This document shows positions 28,173 through 40,965 of a stretch of 64,000 bases of DNA, piece after piece (the first letter of the stretch is position 1; the number at the start of each line of letters is the position of its first letter). A program made the position numbers and the translations under genes. Under the pieces are notes generated by a model. The model did no database searches, was not told the DNA's origin, and saw only the letters and a program-made list of their open reading frames with translations. Source of the stretch: Bartonella sp. JB63 (GTDB lineage: Bacteria; Pseudomonadota; Alphaproteobacteria; Rhizobiales; Rhizobiaceae); the NCBI RefSeq assembly GCF_002022665.1, contig NZ_CP019788.1:186001-250000 (forward strand), read 5' to 3'.

Positions 28173-29573
28173 TTATTCGTTCCAAAAAGAACGGGTAAAA
28201 AGTACAAAAATAGTTATAATTTCAAGACGGCCAGCAAGCATTAGAGCACTTAAAATCCATAAGGCATGATCATTGATGGTTGAGAAATTTCCAACAGGAC
28301 CGATAATGCTTCCAAGACCGGGACCAATATTAGAAAGTGCTGTTAAGGCACCTGTATAGGCAGAAGTAAAATCAAGTCCAGTAGCGAGCAAAAGTGCAGT
28401 ACCAATAAGAAGACAGAACATATAAAGGCACAAAAAAAGCAATACTGCTTTAGTAATATCATTAGAGATATTTGAGCGGTCATAGCGCACTTTTACAATT
28501 GCATTAGGGGAAAGAAGTTGTGTCATATTTGTTTGTGCAATACGCCATAAGATAATTAAACGATTAATTTTTATTCCTCCGGAGGTAGAACCAGCGCAGC
28601 CACCCGTAAAAGAAACAATAAAGAAAATACCAAGCGCAAAAGGTCCCCAAAGTTGATAGTCTTCAGCGCTATAACCAGTGGTACTAATAACAGATGTAAG
28701 ATGAAAAATGACATCAAGAAAAATTTTTTGGAAAGGCAGATGATTATGAAATCGCAACCATGTTGCTAGAGCAAAACTAAACAGAAAAACAATACTGAGG
28801 AAAACGATAACTTGTGGATCTATGGAACGTTTAGAGTATCCAGGAAGTAATAATTTAATATAAAGAACAAAAGGTAACGCAGAGAGCAACATGAAGATTG
28901 TGGCAACAATTAGAATAGCTGGCTTGTCAGAAAAATAGCCAAACGAGGCATCATGGGTTGAGAAACCAGCTGTTGCTATTGTTGTCATTGCATGGTTGAT
29001 AGCATCAAACAAGGTCATGCCAGCGGCAAAATAGGAGAGCATGCAAGCTAGTGTTAATCCAATATAGGCAATAATAATCCCATTAGCGATTTGGTGAATA
29101 CGGGGTAATATTTTTTCCGATTTGTCAGATGATTCCATGTGGAAAAGTTGTATACCTCCAACTCGTAATGAGGGCAAAAGTAATAAAGCTAAGCCAATAA
29201 AGCCAATACCTCCAATCCAGCATATGATGGAACGCCATAATAAAATGCTTCGTGATAAATAATCAAGGCCAGTAATAACTGTAGATCCTGTCGTTGTAAT
29301 CCCAGAGATAGATTCGAAAATTGCTCCTGCTAAGGAAATTGGGAGTGAGGAAATATAAAAAGGAAGAGCACCTACTATACTTCCTGTTAGCCAAAGACAA
29401 AGGGTCAGTGTAAAACTAAGCCGTGCTGAAAAACGGCAGGTGGCACCTCTAGTTGCTAAAAGAATAAGTGTCGCTAATACAGTGGTAGTAGCACAAGGAT
29501 AGAGAAAAATTGTCCAATTATGGTTACCATCACGCAAATCTGCAAGAGCCGGCAAAAGCATAGTCCCTCCCAT
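28173..29573 (-). CDS. Potassium uptake protein TrkH (N-terminus probably extends to 29618)
   Basis: Membrane subunit of the Trk potassium uptake system, 466 residues from the first ATG. Selectivity-filter loops are visible: SISGITTTGSTVITGL (about residue 87-102), TIATAGFSTHDASFG, SVISTTGYSAEDYQ and ALSNIGPGLGSI, the four P-loops of the superfamily. From ATG 29573 the protein begins MGGTMLLPALADLRDG, inside what is normally the first helix. In frame upstream the sequence reads ISQFIINICARFALI, completing that helix, and begins at an ATT codon at 29618 preceded by AAGGAG. So the true start is probably the ATT, or an ATG that has mutated. Gene order greA-lpcC-trkH-trxB is conserved in Rhizobiales. 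Confidence 0.9.
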   Translation of the reverse strand: MGGTMLLPALADLRDGNHNWTIFLYPCATTTVLATLILLATRGATCRFSARLSFTLTLCLWLTGSIVGALPFYISSLPISLAGAIFESISGITTTGSTVITGLDYLSRSILLWRSIICWIGGIGFIGLALLLLPSLRVGGIQLFHMESSDKSEKILPRIHQIANGIIIAYIGLTLACMLSYFAAGMTLFDAINHAMTTIATAGFSTHDASFGYFSDKPAILIVATIFMLLSALPFVLYIKLLLPGYSKRSIDPQVIVFLSIVFLFSFALATWLRFHNHLPFQKIFLDVIFHLTSVISTTGYSAEDYQLWGPFALGIFFIVSFTGGCAGSTSGGIKINRLIILWRIAQTNMTQLLSPNAIVKVRYDRSNISNDITKAVLLFLCLYMFCLLIGTALLLATGLDFTSAYTGALTALSNIGPGLGSIIGPVGNFSTINDHALWILSALMLAGRLEIITIFVLFTRSFWNE

Positions 29574-29615
29574 GATTAACGCAAACCGTGCGCAAATATT
29601 AATAATAAATTGAGA

Positions 29616-29629
29616 AATAGTAGCTCCTT
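29616..29629 (-). promoter_or_regulatory. Strong Shine-Dalgarno with ATT start codon for trkH
   Basis: On the minus strand AAGGAG (29629-29624), five bases, then ATT at 29618-29616, in frame with trkH 15 codons before the first ATG. No ribosome-binding sequence precedes the ATG at 29573. ATT initiation is rare (known for infC), so this is either a non-canonical start or a start-codon mutation. Confidence 0.6.
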
Positions 29630-29869
29630 GTTTTTTATTTTTTTGTGATTTTTACCTAATTAGAATTTATACGCTTATGTAATATAAACTTAATGCTTAT
29701 ACTAAGCAAACTATTATAAATTGGCAATGCACCTTTTAACAAACTTTTTAATAAACTTTGAAAAATATGACTTTACCATAATTCGAGTTCTTAAAAAATG
29801 TGTTTTTAAAGACAGCATTTTGTCATAAATTTGTAGAGTGTAATGAAAAGCTGAGAAAAAAGGAGTTTT

Positions 29870-30817
29870 ATGGTGCAATTGCATGTTCGTGTTCTTATTA
29901 TTGGTTCTGGGCCTGCTGGTTATACAGCGGCAGTCTATGCTGCTAGAGCAATGCTTAAACCAGTATTGATTACTGGAATGCAGCAAGGAGGGCAGCTTAC
30001 AATTACAACTGATGTTGAAAATTATCCAGGTTTTGCCGATCCAATTCAGGGGCCATGGTTGATGGAACAAATGGCAAAACAAGCAGAAAATATGGGTACA
30101 AAAATTATTTATGATAATATTGTAAGGGCTGATTTATCAGAACGTCCTTTTATTTTATTTGGGGATTCAGGAACACAATATTGTTGTGATGCGTTAATTA
30201 TTGCAACAGGAGCGCAAGCGCGCTGGCTTGGTTTGGAAAGTGAAAAAATTTTTATGGGTGGTGGTGTTTCCGCTTGTGCTACATGTGATGGTTTTTTTTA
30301 TCGCTGTAAAGATGTAATTGTGGTAGGTGGCGGAAACACAGCTGTTGAAGAAGCTCTTTATTTATCTCATTTAGCTAAAAGTGTAACTGTGGTTCATCGG
30401 CGAGATCATTTTCGGGCAGAAAAAATCTTACAAGACAGATTATTTTCTCGTGATAATGTTCGCGTTATTTGGGATCACACAGTGGAAGAAATTGTTGGTT
30501 TGCCTGCTCAGTCTCCAACGGGAGCTGTTGTGACAGGTGCGCGTCTAAGAAATACAAAAACAGGTCAAGAAATACAGGTGGATGCGGATGGAATATTTAT
30601 TGCTATTGGCCATGATCCCTCTGTTTCTTTGTTTGAAGGGCAATTAAGACAAAAATCGGGAGGATACTTATGGACGGCACCTGATTCGACTGCAACGAGT
30701 ATTGCTGGCGTTTTTGCTGCAGGGGATGTCGCTGATGATGTATTCCGTCAAGCTATAACTGCTGCAGGAAGAGGATGTATGGCAGCATTAGAGGTGGAGC
30801 GGTTTTTAGATTCATAG
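29870..30817 (+). CDS. trxB: Thioredoxin-disulfide reductase
   Basis: FAD- and NADPH-dependent enzyme that reduces thioredoxin. 315 residues. FAD-binding [20 protein letters not shown] (about residue 7-26), redox-active disulfide [11 protein letters not shown] (about 134-144), NADPH-binding [16 protein letters not shown] (about 154-169) and the C-terminal FAD motif [29 protein letters not shown] precedes the ATG. A LysR regulator follows 57 bases later on the same strand. Confidence 0.95.
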   Translation: MVQLHVRVLIIGSGPAGYTAAVYAARAMLKPVLITGMQQGGQLTITTDVENYPGFADPIQGPWLMEQMAKQAENMGTKIIYDNIVRADLSERPFILFGDSGTQYCCDALIIATGAQARWLGLESEKIFMGGGVSACATCDGFFYRCKDVIVVGGGNTAVEEALYLSHLAKSVTVVHRRDHFRAEKILQDRLFSRDNVRVIWDHTVEEIVGLPAQSPTGAVVTGARLRNTKTGQEIQVDADGIFIAIGHDPSVSLFEGQLRQKSGGYLWTAPDSTATSIAGVFAAGDVADDVFRQAITAAGRGCMAALEVERFLDS

Positions 30818-30874
30818 ATATATGTCTAAAAAGTAGTTTTTATAAACAAAATCAGAAAATGTAAGAGGGAAATT

Positions 30875-31780
30875 GTGTCAGCGCCATTAGATTGGGATAA
30901 ATTAAGAATTTTTCATGCTGCGGCAGAGGCAGGTTCTTTTACGCATGCAGCTCAAAAGCTTCATTTATCTCAATCAGCAATCTCGAGGCAGGTTTCATCT
31001 TTAGAACAAGATGTTGGAGTAGCTTTATTTCAGCGTCATGCGCGTGGTTTAATTTTAACAGAGCAGGGAGAAATACTTTATCGCACAGCTTATGATATTT
31101 TGATGAAGCTTGAAAATGCACGTTTACAATTAAGTGAAAGCTGTGAAAAACCAACAGGACGTTTACGCGTAACATCAACTTTTGGAATGGGAGCAGGGTG
31201 GCTTGCAGAGCGTATGCCTGAATTTTTGAGTCTCTATCCTGATATGCAGATTCAGCTCTTGTTTGATGATGAAGAGCTTGATTTGACAATGCGTTATGCA
31301 GATTGTGCTATTCGTTTACGTCAACCCCAACAGCCTGATCTTATACAAAGAAAATTATTTACAGTTCATATGCATGTTTATGCTTCAGAAAATTATATTG
31401 CAAATTACGGTAAGCCGGAAAAATTATCTGAACTAGATGAACATCGTATTATTTCATTTGGAGAGCCTGTACCGCCTTATTTGGTTGGTTTGAATTGGTT
31501 AGAAAAAGCCGGAAAAAGCGATGACTCTGTGCGCGTTTCAATATTGCAAATTAATAATATTATTTCAATCAAAAATGCACTTATGCTTGACCTTGGTATT
31601 GCTGTACTTCCTGATTATATTGTGAATAACGATGAGAAACTTATACGTATTTTTCCTGATATGAGTGATATTCCTTCTTTTGATACTTTTTTTTGTTATT
31701 CTGTTGCTTTGAGGAATTCAGCAAAGTTAAATGCTTTTAGAGATTATATCTTTTTAAAAGCGCGTAAATGGTCATTTTAA
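30875..31780 (+). CDS. LysR-family transcriptional regulator
   Basis: A 301-residue regulator. N-terminal winged helix-turn-helix: LRIFHAAAEAGSFTHAAQKL, HLSQSAISRQVSSLEQDVGV (about residue 10-50), then a linker helix and a periplasmic-binding-like effector domain beginning GRLRVTSTFGMGAGWLAERM. The start is GTG at 30875 with AAGAGGGAAA upstream. Placed directly after trxB, as in other Rhizobiales. Inducer unknown; a link to redox control of trxB is only a guess. Confidence 0.9.
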   Translation: MSAPLDWDKLRIFHAAAEAGSFTHAAQKLHLSQSAISRQVSSLEQDVGVALFQRHARGLILTEQGEILYRTAYDILMKLENARLQLSESCEKPTGRLRVTSTFGMGAGWLAERMPEFLSLYPDMQIQLLFDDEELDLTMRYADCAIRLRQPQQPDLIQRKLFTVHMHVYASENYIANYGKPEKLSELDEHRIISFGEPVPPYLVGLNWLEKAGKSDDSVRVSILQINNIISIKNALMLDLGIAVLPDYIVNNDEKLIRIFPDMSDIPSFDTFFCYSVALRNSAKLNAFRDYIFLKARKWSF

Positions 31781-31919
31781 ATAATGTTTTATAGACTATT
31801 GAATAGTAGAGGTGAAAAAATCTAGTAAGTTATGTGGTTATTACATAGCAGATTTGCTTAAATATTTATTATATTTATTTTTGTAAAATGGGACAAAATA
31901 TTACCTCTTGATTATGTTT

Positions 31920-32020
31920 CATCTGAGTGCGTTTTGTTGAGTTTTCCCTGTAAATATCTATGAGATTAATTTTATTTCTCAGGATCTCGTCGATTTGCCG
32001 GACATTCGTCCGGCTTTTTT
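31920..32020 (+). ncRNA. Candidate small RNA or structured 3' UTR after the LysR gene
   Basis: Some 140-240 bases beyond the LysR stop there are two consecutive hairpins, TGAGA-N11-TCTCA (about 31961-31981) and GCCGGAC-ATTC-GTCCGGC (31997-32014), the second followed by six Ts. The segment is locally GC-richer than the surrounding DNA and no protein fits. A terminator this far from the stop suggests a separate short transcript, but a long 3' UTR of the regulator is equally possible. Confidence 0.35.
31997..32020 (+). terminator. Strong rho-independent terminator
   Basis: GCCGGAC-ATTC-GTCCGGC followed by TTTTTT. Perfect 7-base GC-rich stem, tetraloop, U-tract: the strongest terminator in the window. 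Confidence 0.93.
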
Positions 32021-32632
32021 ATTTCTGAAAAATATCTCTTTAAATTTTTTCTATAGTTAATTTTATTTTTAAAATTATGAAGAATTAATTGTCACTTATT
32101 TTTACAAATCTAAAAAATTTATAACACTAAAGAGAATACAAAATTTACAAATCACCTTTTTGCTTAGAGAAGTAATCAAAAGACACACGAAATCCTACCT
32201 TATTGGAAATTTCTGTTATTTCTTTGCGACTATCTTTTATTTTAATGCATCTTATAAACGCTCTTTAAAATTTCAGAGGTTTGAGAAATTTCGAAAGTCT
32301 CAAAAAGTATTGCCAATCATGAACTTATGTTACTTAACTTCTATATTTTTTATTGAGCTAATTTATCGTTCATATTGAATAATAAAATAATTTTTTATCT
32401 CTTTTAAAAAATTTCGATAAACAAGAACTGTCATTTATTTTTTGATTCATTAATACCACGAAGATATTTAATGTCTAGATATTAGACTTAACTGAGGGAA
32501 TAAAAAATACCTTACTATAATAGTAATTCTGAGTATCTTTGATTGCGATATTAAAAGATGTGCTGAATAAGGTTAATAATATCCTCCATACCGATTATAT
32601 AACTGCTTGAACAGATGATAATTGTTAGAAAA
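32021..32632. other. Gene-free AT-rich spacer
   Basis: About 610 bases between the terminator and the aminotransferase gene. A 72-codon open frame at 32160-32378 has no ribosome-binding site or recognisable family and is taken as chance. Confidence 0.5.
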
Positions 32633-34400
<1,768 letters not shown>

Positions 34401-34424
34401 AAAAAACTCGCCTATGAAGGCGAG
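34401..34424 (-). terminator. Rho-independent terminator of the second cold shock gene
   Basis: CTCGCCT-TCAT-AGGCGAG on the minus strand followed by TTTTTT, 23 bases after the csp stop codon. Confidence 0.92.
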
Positions 34425-34447
34425 ATGTTTTATGAAAGAAGCAGACT

Positions 34448-34657
34448 TTAAAGAGCAGAAAGATTTCCAGCAGAAAATTTTCCTGAACGACGATCTTGAA
34501 GAATATCATAAGAGATCTTTTGTCCTTCATTAAGGTAATGTAAACCAGAGCGCTCAACAGCAGAAATGTGTACAAACACATCTGCACTTCCATCATTAGG
34601 TTGAATAAAACCAAAACCTTTGGTTGTATTGAACCATTTAACTGTTCCTGTAGACAT
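34448..34657 (-). CDS. Cold shock protein (CspA family), second copy
   Basis: A 69-residue cold-shock domain protein: STGTVKWFNTTKGFGFIQPN with RNP-1, then DVFVHISAVERSGL with RNP-2 and GQKISYDILQDRRSGKFSAG. RNA chaperone. TTAAGGAGTTTCCT gives a strong ribosome-binding site before ATG 34657. It differs clearly from the copy at 22.4 kb (different loop and C-terminal part), so the two are old paralogues. Own terminator downstream. Confidence 0.94.
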   Translation of the reverse strand: MSTGTVKWFNTTKGFGFIQPNDGSADVFVHISAVERSGLHYLNEGQKISYDILQDRRSGKFSAGNLSAL

Positions 34658-34905
34658 AGGAAACTCCTTAAGTAATATATATTATGCACTGAGATTTAAA
34701 ATTCTCACTACAAGTTTAAATCGAAATTGGACAGGAGAAATTTCGTCAGAAGTGCAATTGCACAGAAAAGAAAGTCACGTAACCAAAAATACGATAGAAA
34801 ATACTATAAAAGATTTTTTGATATAAAGCAAGCTGCATTAACCCCTCTTTGTAATTATCAAAGATTAATAAAGATATCACACTTTTGTGGTGCATAGAAA
34901 AAATT

Positions 34906-37900
34906 TTAAGTAAAGTAGTTTTGCAAAGAGCAAACTTCAAGATTGTTGGTTTTAAGCGCTTGAATAGCTTTTGCTACGGCTTCAGCTCCAGCTACTGTTG
35001 TGTAGTAAGGAACTTTTTGCATAAGTGCTGCGTGGCGCAATGATTTGGAATCTGAGATGGCACTGGCAGTATTAGTTGTATTGAAAATTAATTGAACTTT
35101 TAGATTACGAATAGCATCTTCAATGTGAGGGTGACCTTCTAGAACTTTATTAATTTTTTCTGCTTTAACACCATTTTCAGCAAGAAATTTTTGTGTTCCA
35201 CTTGTTGCTAAAACAGAAAAACCAAGATCAATTAAGCATTTGACAGGTTTTAAGATACGTTCTTTATCTTCATCTCTAACAGAAACAAATAAAGTACCCT
35301 CTTTGGGAAGATCGATACCAGCTCCAATTTGCGCTTTAGCAAAAGCAAGAGCAAAATCATGATCAAGCCCCATTACTTCACCAGTTGAACGCATTTCAGG
35401 ACCAAGGAGTGTATCTACACCTGAAAAACGCGAAAAGGGAAAAACTGCTTCTTTAACAGCAATATGTTTTTGTAGCTTGGAAGGTAATCCACCATAAACT
35501 TTAAGTGCATTATGGAGGCTTTCTCCGACCATAATACGTGTGGCGATTTTAGCAATTGGTCGACCAATGGTTTTTGCAACAAATGGAACAGTACGCGAAG
35601 CACGAGGATTGACTTCTAAGACGTAAATTGTTTCATTTTTAATAGCATATTGTACATTCATCAAACCACAAACGTGTAGTGCTTTTGCTAAAGCTTTGGT
35701 TTGATTTTCTAATTCATTAACCAGTTCATGTGAAAGTGTGCGGATTGGTAAAGAACACGCTGAATCACCAGAATGGATACCTGCTTCTTCAATGTGTTCC
35801 ATAATACCAACAACGAGTGTTTCTTCTCCATCACACAAACAATCAACATCAATTTCTATGGCTTCTGTTATATAGGTATCAAATAGAAGTGGATTTTTAC
35901 AAAGCAATGTATTAAGCTGATCAATTTTGTTGTGAGGATAATAAGCTTTGATATCTTCTGGTACTAATTCAGGAACTATTTCGAACAAGTAATTCTGCAA
36001 ATCACGCTTATCTCGAATAATTTGCATAGCACGTCCACCTAAAACATAAGAGGGGCGTACAACTAATGGAAAATCCAGTTCATGAGCTATGAGTTGTGCT
36101 TGTTCAATTGAATAAGCAATACCATTTTTGGGTTGTGTTAAATTAAGTTTGAACAGAAATTTTTGAAAACGATCTCTGTCCTCTGCAAGATCAATAGCGT
36201 CAGGTGAGGTACCTAAAATAGGGATGTTATTTTTTTCGAGTGCGCTTGCTAATTTCAACGGTGTTTGTCCGCCAAATTGAACAATAACTCCGACTAATTC
36301 ACCTTTTTCCTGCTCTGTTTTTAAAATTGCTAGAACATCTTCAGTTGTTAAAGGTTCAAAATAAAGACGATCAGAGGTATCATAATCAGTTGAGACAGTT
36401 TCAGGATTGCAGTTAATCATGATAGCCTCTAAGCCTGCATCACGCAAGGCTGAGGCTGCATGACAACAACAATAGTCAAATTCAATGCCTTGACCAATTC
36501 GGTTTGGACCACCACCTAAGATAGCAACTTTTTTGCGTTCAGAAATGTTTGCTTCTGAGCATTCCATACCTGCAAAAGGTTTTTCATATGTTGAATACAT
36601 ATAAGCTGTAGGTGAAGAAAATTCAGCTGCACAGGTATCAATTCGTTTGAAAACATGTTTAATATTAAGTGATTGGCGTAAGGCAAAAATATAATCTGGT
36701 GTTTTTTCAGTGAGCTTTGCTAAGCGCGCATCTGAAAACCCCATAGCTTTTAACATGCGTAAATTATCTGCATCATGGGGAAGCCCATGGATACGGATAC
36801 GCTGTTCTATTTCGATGATGGATTGTATTTGTTCTAAAAACCATGGGTCAATTTTGCTTATTTGGTGAATTTCGCTCAAGGGTAAGCCTATACGCATTGC
36901 TTGTGCTACATAACGTAAACGATCGGGGCTTGGGATGGCAATAGCCGAACGGATAGAATTTTTTTCATCACCTTCAGCATGTTCAGGGAGTATGATTTCA
37001 TCAAGACCCGTAAGACCTGTTTCAAGTCCACGGAGTGCTTTTTGTAAAGATTCTTGGAAAGTACGACCGATTGCCATAACTTCTCCCACAGATTTCATCG
37101 CGGTAGTTAAGACAGACGATGAACCAGGAAATTTTTCAAAGGCAAAACGAGGGATCTTGATGACAATATAGTCAATAGAAGGTTCAAATGATGCTGGTAT
37201 TGCACCGCCTGTAATATCATTTTTTAATTCGTCAAGTGTATAACCAACTGCTAACTTAGCTGCTATCTTTGCAATTGGAAAACCGGTTGCTTTTGAAGCA
37301 AGTGCTGAAGAACGAGAAACACGTGGGTTCATTTCAATAACAATTAAGCGACCATTTTCAGGATTGACGGCAAACTGCACGTTAGATCCACCGGTTTCAA
37401 CACCAATTTCACGAAGCACCGCAATTGAGGCGTTGCGCATAATTTGGTATTCTTTATCGGTTAAGGTGAGAGCAGGAGCAACAGTAATAGAATCACCGGT
37501 ATGAACACCCATAGGATCAATGTTTTCAATGGAGCAGATAATGATACAGTTATCCTTTTGATCACGAACAACTTCCATTTCATACTCTTTCCATCCCAAA
37601 ATACTTTCTTCAATCAAAACTTCCGTTGTTGGTGAAGCTTCAAGTCCACGTTCGATAATTTCGTAAAATTCAGAGCGGTTGTAAGCAATGCCACCGCCTG
37701 TGCCACCAAGTGTAAATGAGGGACGGATAATGGCTGGAAGTCCGATAATATCAAGAGCTTGAACCGCTTTTGCGGTGGCATGTGCTATATAATGTTGTTT
37801 GCGATTAGCTTCTGCACTGCACCAATCCTGTTCAAGCTTTTCTAACGCTTGATCAAATTCATCACCAGAAAGTTCGTTTTTAAGTTTATTATATGCTTTT

Positions 37901-38388
37901 TCATATAACCGGCGATTTTCTTCTTTGAGCTCAGTTGCATTAGCTAACATAGAACGAGGTGTTTCTAAACCAATTTTTGCCATTGCTTTGCGAAATAAAG
38001 CACGATCCTCTGCCTTATCAATAGCATCAGCATTGGCACCAATCATTTCAACATTATAACGGTTTAAAATTCCCATTCGCTTTAAAGATAAAGCGGTATT
38101 AAGTGCTGTTTGTCCTCCCATGGTTGGTAAAAGCGCATCTGGACGTTCATGAGCGATAATTTTTGCAACTATTTCTGGAGTAATAGGCTCAATATAGGTT
38201 GCATCTGCTAAATCCGGATCAGTCATAATGGTGGCAGGGTTAGAGTTCACCAAAATAATTCGGTAACCTTCTTCTTTTAAAGCCTTACAGGCTTGTGTAC
38301 CTGAATAGTCAAATTCACATGCTTGACCAATAATAATAGGACCTGCTCCAATGATAAGAATAGATTTTATATCTGTGCGTTTTGGCAT
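34906..38388 (-). CDS. carB: Carbamoyl-phosphate synthase large subunit
   Basis: Makes carbamoyl phosphate from bicarbonate, ATP and ammonia delivered by CarA, for pyrimidines and arginine. 1160 residues with the duplicated architecture: two ATP-grasp halves, the first starting [20 protein letters not shown], the second [20 protein letters not shown] (about residue 628), with [18 protein letters not shown] and [16 protein letters not shown] nucleotide loops, and a C-terminal MGS-like allosteric domain ([16 protein letters not shown]). An insertion of about 70 residues in the first half ([19 protein letters not shown]) is usual in Rhizobiales. carA lies 600 bases upstream on the same strand. 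Confidence 0.97.
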   Translation of the reverse strand: MPKRTDIKSILIIGAGPIIIGQACEFDYSGTQACKALKEEGYRIILVNSNPATIMTDPDLADATYIEPITPEIVAKIIAHERPDALLPTMGGQTALNTALSLKRMGILNRYNVEMIGANADAIDKAEDRALFRKAMAKIGLETPRSMLANATELKEENRRLYEKAYNKLKNELSGDEFDQALEKLEQDWCSAEANRKQHYIAHATAKAVQALDIIGLPAIIRPSFTLGGTGGGIAYNRSEFYEIIERGLEASPTTEVLIEESILGWKEYEMEVVRDQKDNCIIICSIENIDPMGVHTGDSITVAPALTLTDKEYQIMRNASIAVLREIGVETGGSNVQFAVNPENGRLIVIEMNPRVSRSSALASKATGFPIAKIAAKLAVGYTLDELKNDITGGAIPASFEPSIDYIVIKIPRFAFEKFPGSSSVLTTAMKSVGEVMAIGRTFQESLQKALRGLETGLTGLDEIILPEHAEGDEKNSIRSAIAIPSPDRLRYVAQAMRIGLPLSEIHQISKIDPWFLEQIQSIIEIEQRIRIHGLPHDADNLRMLKAMGFSDARLAKLTEKTPDYIFALRQSLNIKHVFKRIDTCAAEFSSPTAYMYSTYEKPFAGMECSEANISERKKVAILGGGPNRIGQGIEFDYCCCHAASALRDAGLEAIMINCNPETVSTDYDTSDRLYFEPLTTEDVLAILKTEQEKGELVGVIVQFGGQTPLKLASALEKNNIPILGTSPDAIDLAEDRDRFQKFLFKLNLTQPKNGIAYSIEQAQLIAHELDFPLVVRPSYVLGGRAMQIIRDKRDLQNYLFEIVPELVPEDIKAYYPHNKIDQLNTLLCKNPLLFDTYITEAIEIDVDCLCDGEETLVVGIMEHIEEAGIHSGDSACSLPIRTLSHELVNELENQTKALAKALHVCGLMNVQYAIKNETIYVLEVNPRASRTVPFVAKTIGRPIAKIATRIMVGESLHNALKVYGGLPSKLQKHIAVKEAVFPFSRFSGVDTLLGPEMRSTGEVMGLDHDFALAFAKAQIGAGIDLPKEGTLFVSVRDEDKERILKPVKCLIDLGFSVLATSGTQKFLAENGVKAEKINKVLEGHPHIEDAIRNLKVQLIFNTTNTASAISDSKSLRHAALMQKVPYYTTVAGAEAVAKAIQALKTNNLEVCSLQNYFT

Positions 38389-38987
38389 GGCTTTTTCCTA
38401 TGACAAACACCCGTGCGCAATTGCGGTAGGCAGAGTATTAAATTTTGGCTAAACTTGCTTTATAGGTTAATAGACCAAGAAAGTAATCCCTAAAATGCCT
38501 TTTTTATACTTTTTCTTTGGGGATAATGCTTTCAAATAATGTGTTTTTATAAATAGTGATTAAATGCTGTCAAAATCAAATGATGAAAGTAGTTAATTGA
38601 GCCCAGTAATGTTAGCTAAAAGAGGAGGCATTTAAAGCATTATTCTTATGCTAAGATAAAAATGTTATAAAATATTTTTTTGTGTGTAGTTATGATGATA
38701 ATTAACATTATATTTCAAGTTTAATTTATGTTTAAATATAGCTTGAGCTAATTTTGGCTGTAATGCTGTTGAGTCAAGTTTTATGTTAGACGGGCTTGAG
38801 AGTGATCATAGTATTATTTTTTTGAGTTATGGCAGTTTATAGATAAATTATCTCTCTATGCTTATGATTCCCAATATGATCAGAAGGGTATTTTTGGTAA
38901 ATGTTCAGGAACTGCTTATACTAGTTTACAAAAGATACAGGCTTTTATGCGAATTTTAAGAAAAATCTGGACATAAAAATTATATGA
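38389..38987. other. Spacer between carA and carB with a possible coding remnant
   Basis: About 600 bases, unusually long for the carA-carB pair. Around 38826-38976 on the plus strand one frame reads LWQFIDKLSLYAYDSQYDQK, then GIFGKCSGTAYTSLQKIQAF, which has coding character, but has no start or neighbours and I cannot name a family. Otherwise nothing. Confidence 0.4.
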
Positions 38988-40184
38988 TTAGGTTGTTTTT
39001 TTATAATCTACAATCAAGTTGCGAAAACGTTGAAAGAGATAATGGCTGTCTTGAGGCCCAGGCGAAGCTTCGGGATGATATTGAACAGAGAAAATCGGCT
39101 TTTCAAGAATTCGAATGCCACAATTTGAACCATCAAAGAGGGAAATATGTGTTTCCTCAACATGTTGTGGTAGTGATGTTTTATCTACAGTAAAACCATG
39201 ATTCATTGATACAATTTCTACTTTGCCAGTAGTAAAATCTTTAACAGGATGATTAGCACCATGATGCCCTTGATGCATTTTTATAGTTTTCGCTCCTACA
39301 GCAAGAGAAAGAAGCTGGTGACCAAGGCATATGCCAAAAAGTGGTATGTTGCAATCAATGAATGTTTTGATGGTTGGAACAGCATATTTAGCCGTAGCAT
39401 TTGGATCTCCTGGACCATTGGAAAGAAAAATACCATCAGGATTCATAGATAGGATTTCATCTGCATTTGTAGATGCTGGCACAATAGTTACACGTGCGCC
39501 TAAAGCCGATATAAGACGAAGAATATTGCGTTTAATGCCATAGTCAATTGCGACAATATGAAAATTACGTTTGCTATTTAAACTATAACCTTTATTCCAT
39601 ATCCACGGTTTTTCATTCCATTCTATCAATTGTTTGGATGTTACTTCTTTTGCAAGATCAAGGTTGATAAGACCAGACCATTTTTGTATACGCTTTTTTA
39701 AAGCATTTACATCAAAATTTCCGTTTGGATCGTGAGCAATTATAGCATTTGGTACACCCTTTTCACGGATAAGAGTGGTTAGTGCTCGTGTATCAATATC
39801 GTAAAGTGCAATAATTTTGCGTTCTTTAAGCCATTGATTTAGATTCTCACGTGCGCGGTAGTTAGAAGGACCAGTAATATCCGCTTTGAAAATGGCACCA
39901 ACTGCGCCATGGTAATTGAGGGGGGTAAGGTCTTCAATATCTTCTCGATTAGTTCCTACATTACCAATGTGAGGAAAAGTGAAATTAACAATTTGCCCTG
40001 TATATGATGGGTCTGTGAGAATTTCTTCATAGCCTGTTATGGCGGTATTAAAGCATACTTCCGCTTCAACAATTCCTGTAGATCCTGCACCTTTACCTTC
40101 AATCACTGTTCCATCGGCTAAAACCAGAAGAGCTGTAGGTTTATTTATGCTCCAAGGACTGGGAAACGAGGTGGTTTGTATCAT
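38988..40184 (-). CDS. carA: Carbamoyl-phosphate synthase small subunit (glutaminase)
   Basis: Hydrolyses glutamine and channels ammonia to CarB. 398 residues. N-terminal domain ALLVLADGTVIEGKGAGSTG and CFNTAITGYEEILTDPSYTG; C-terminal class I glutamine amidotransferase with GPGDPNA, nucleophile Cys in PLFGICLGHQLLSLAVGA (about residue 272) and His/Glu in VQYHPEASPGPQD. A 6-base G/C run at 39920-39925 lies inside it and keeps frame. Co-oriented with carB. Confidence 0.96.
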   Translation of the reverse strand: MIQTTSFPSPWSINKPTALLVLADGTVIEGKGAGSTGIVEAEVCFNTAITGYEEILTDPSYTGQIVNFTFPHIGNVGTNREDIEDLTPLNYHGAVGAIFKADITGPSNYRARENLNQWLKERKIIALYDIDTRALTTLIREKGVPNAIIAHDPNGNFDVNALKKRIQKWSGLINLDLAKEVTSKQLIEWNEKPWIWNKGYSLNSKRNFHIVAIDYGIKRNILRLISALGARVTIVPASTNADEILSMNPDGIFLSNGPGDPNATAKYAVPTIKTFIDCNIPLFGICLGHQLLSLAVGAKTIKMHQGHHGANHPVKDFTTGKVEIVSMNHGFTVDKTSLPQHVEETHISLFDGSNCGIRILEKPIFSVQYHPEASPGPQDSHYLFQRFRNLIVDYKKTT

Positions 40185-40965
40185 CGTTTGTGCTCACAAT
40201 TTACTATCTGAAGGCATAATAATCAAAGTCGAGCAAAAACCGCGCAACTATAATAAATGCTGTATATTGTTATTGTAATTTTCTGATTGGCATTAAAGTA
40301 TAAGTATATTCTGTGAGGAGGTAAAGATCAGTTTTTAAGTTTTCTAAAACTGTATTATGAATTATTTTTTTTATTCTGCATTACAGGGTATTTAAAAATT
40401 GATGAGGGTTTTTGCTTTCATTTAAATAAATTGGATGAATTTATGTATCATAACTGCAGTTAATATGACGGACAAAATCGATTAGAAGAAATAGAGTGAA
40501 AGATATTTTTGTATATGCTACAGCTAAAAAATGAGTAAAGTTGGAAATGAATGATAGTTGGACACAATTATTTTAGTTAAAATAATTCGACAACGTAAGA
40601 AAGCAGTATTTATCGAAAAATCAGTTACTTGAAATGAAATAAAAAAATTAATAAGAGGACTGTTAGTTGTGAATTTTGTTTCATCAGCGTTATGGAAAAG
40701 AAATTGAATGCGATTTCGTTAGGCTTTAAAGAAAACGAAATACATAAATGAAAAAATCGCGATACAATAAAGAAACGGTATGTAAGATATCATTTTCTAA
40801 AGTTAATAATAATCTTTGTGAAACACTAAAGTCAAAAAATATACCAGAGCGTTTTAAAATTGTTATATTTTTCTCAGATAATTGGTAGCTGTGTGATATT
40901 GATAAAATAATTCAACTCGGCAACAAGTTATGTCGTGGAAAGATTTTTAAATGGAAAAGCTATGA
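40185..40965. other. Gene-free AT-rich spacer
   Basis: About 780 bases between carA and the chorismate-lyase-like remnant. One short stretch near 40563-40620 (plus strand, VKIIRQRKKAVFIEKSVT) faintly recalls GatB/YqeY proteins, whose gene often lies between carA and dnaG in Rhizobiales, but it is too short to call. Confidence 0.4.

Noticed and set aside
32160..32378. 72-codon open frame in a spacer
   Set aside because: No ribosome-binding site, AT-driven composition, no recognisable motif; likely chance.
39920..39925. Six-base G/C run inside carA
   Set aside because: The frame is intact across it, so it is not a slippage site in this sequence; kept only as a control for the two 7-base runs.
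40563..40620. Short stretch reminiscent of GatB/YqeY
   Set aside because: Only about 18 residues agree loosely and the flanking frame is not readable; gene order alone is not enough.
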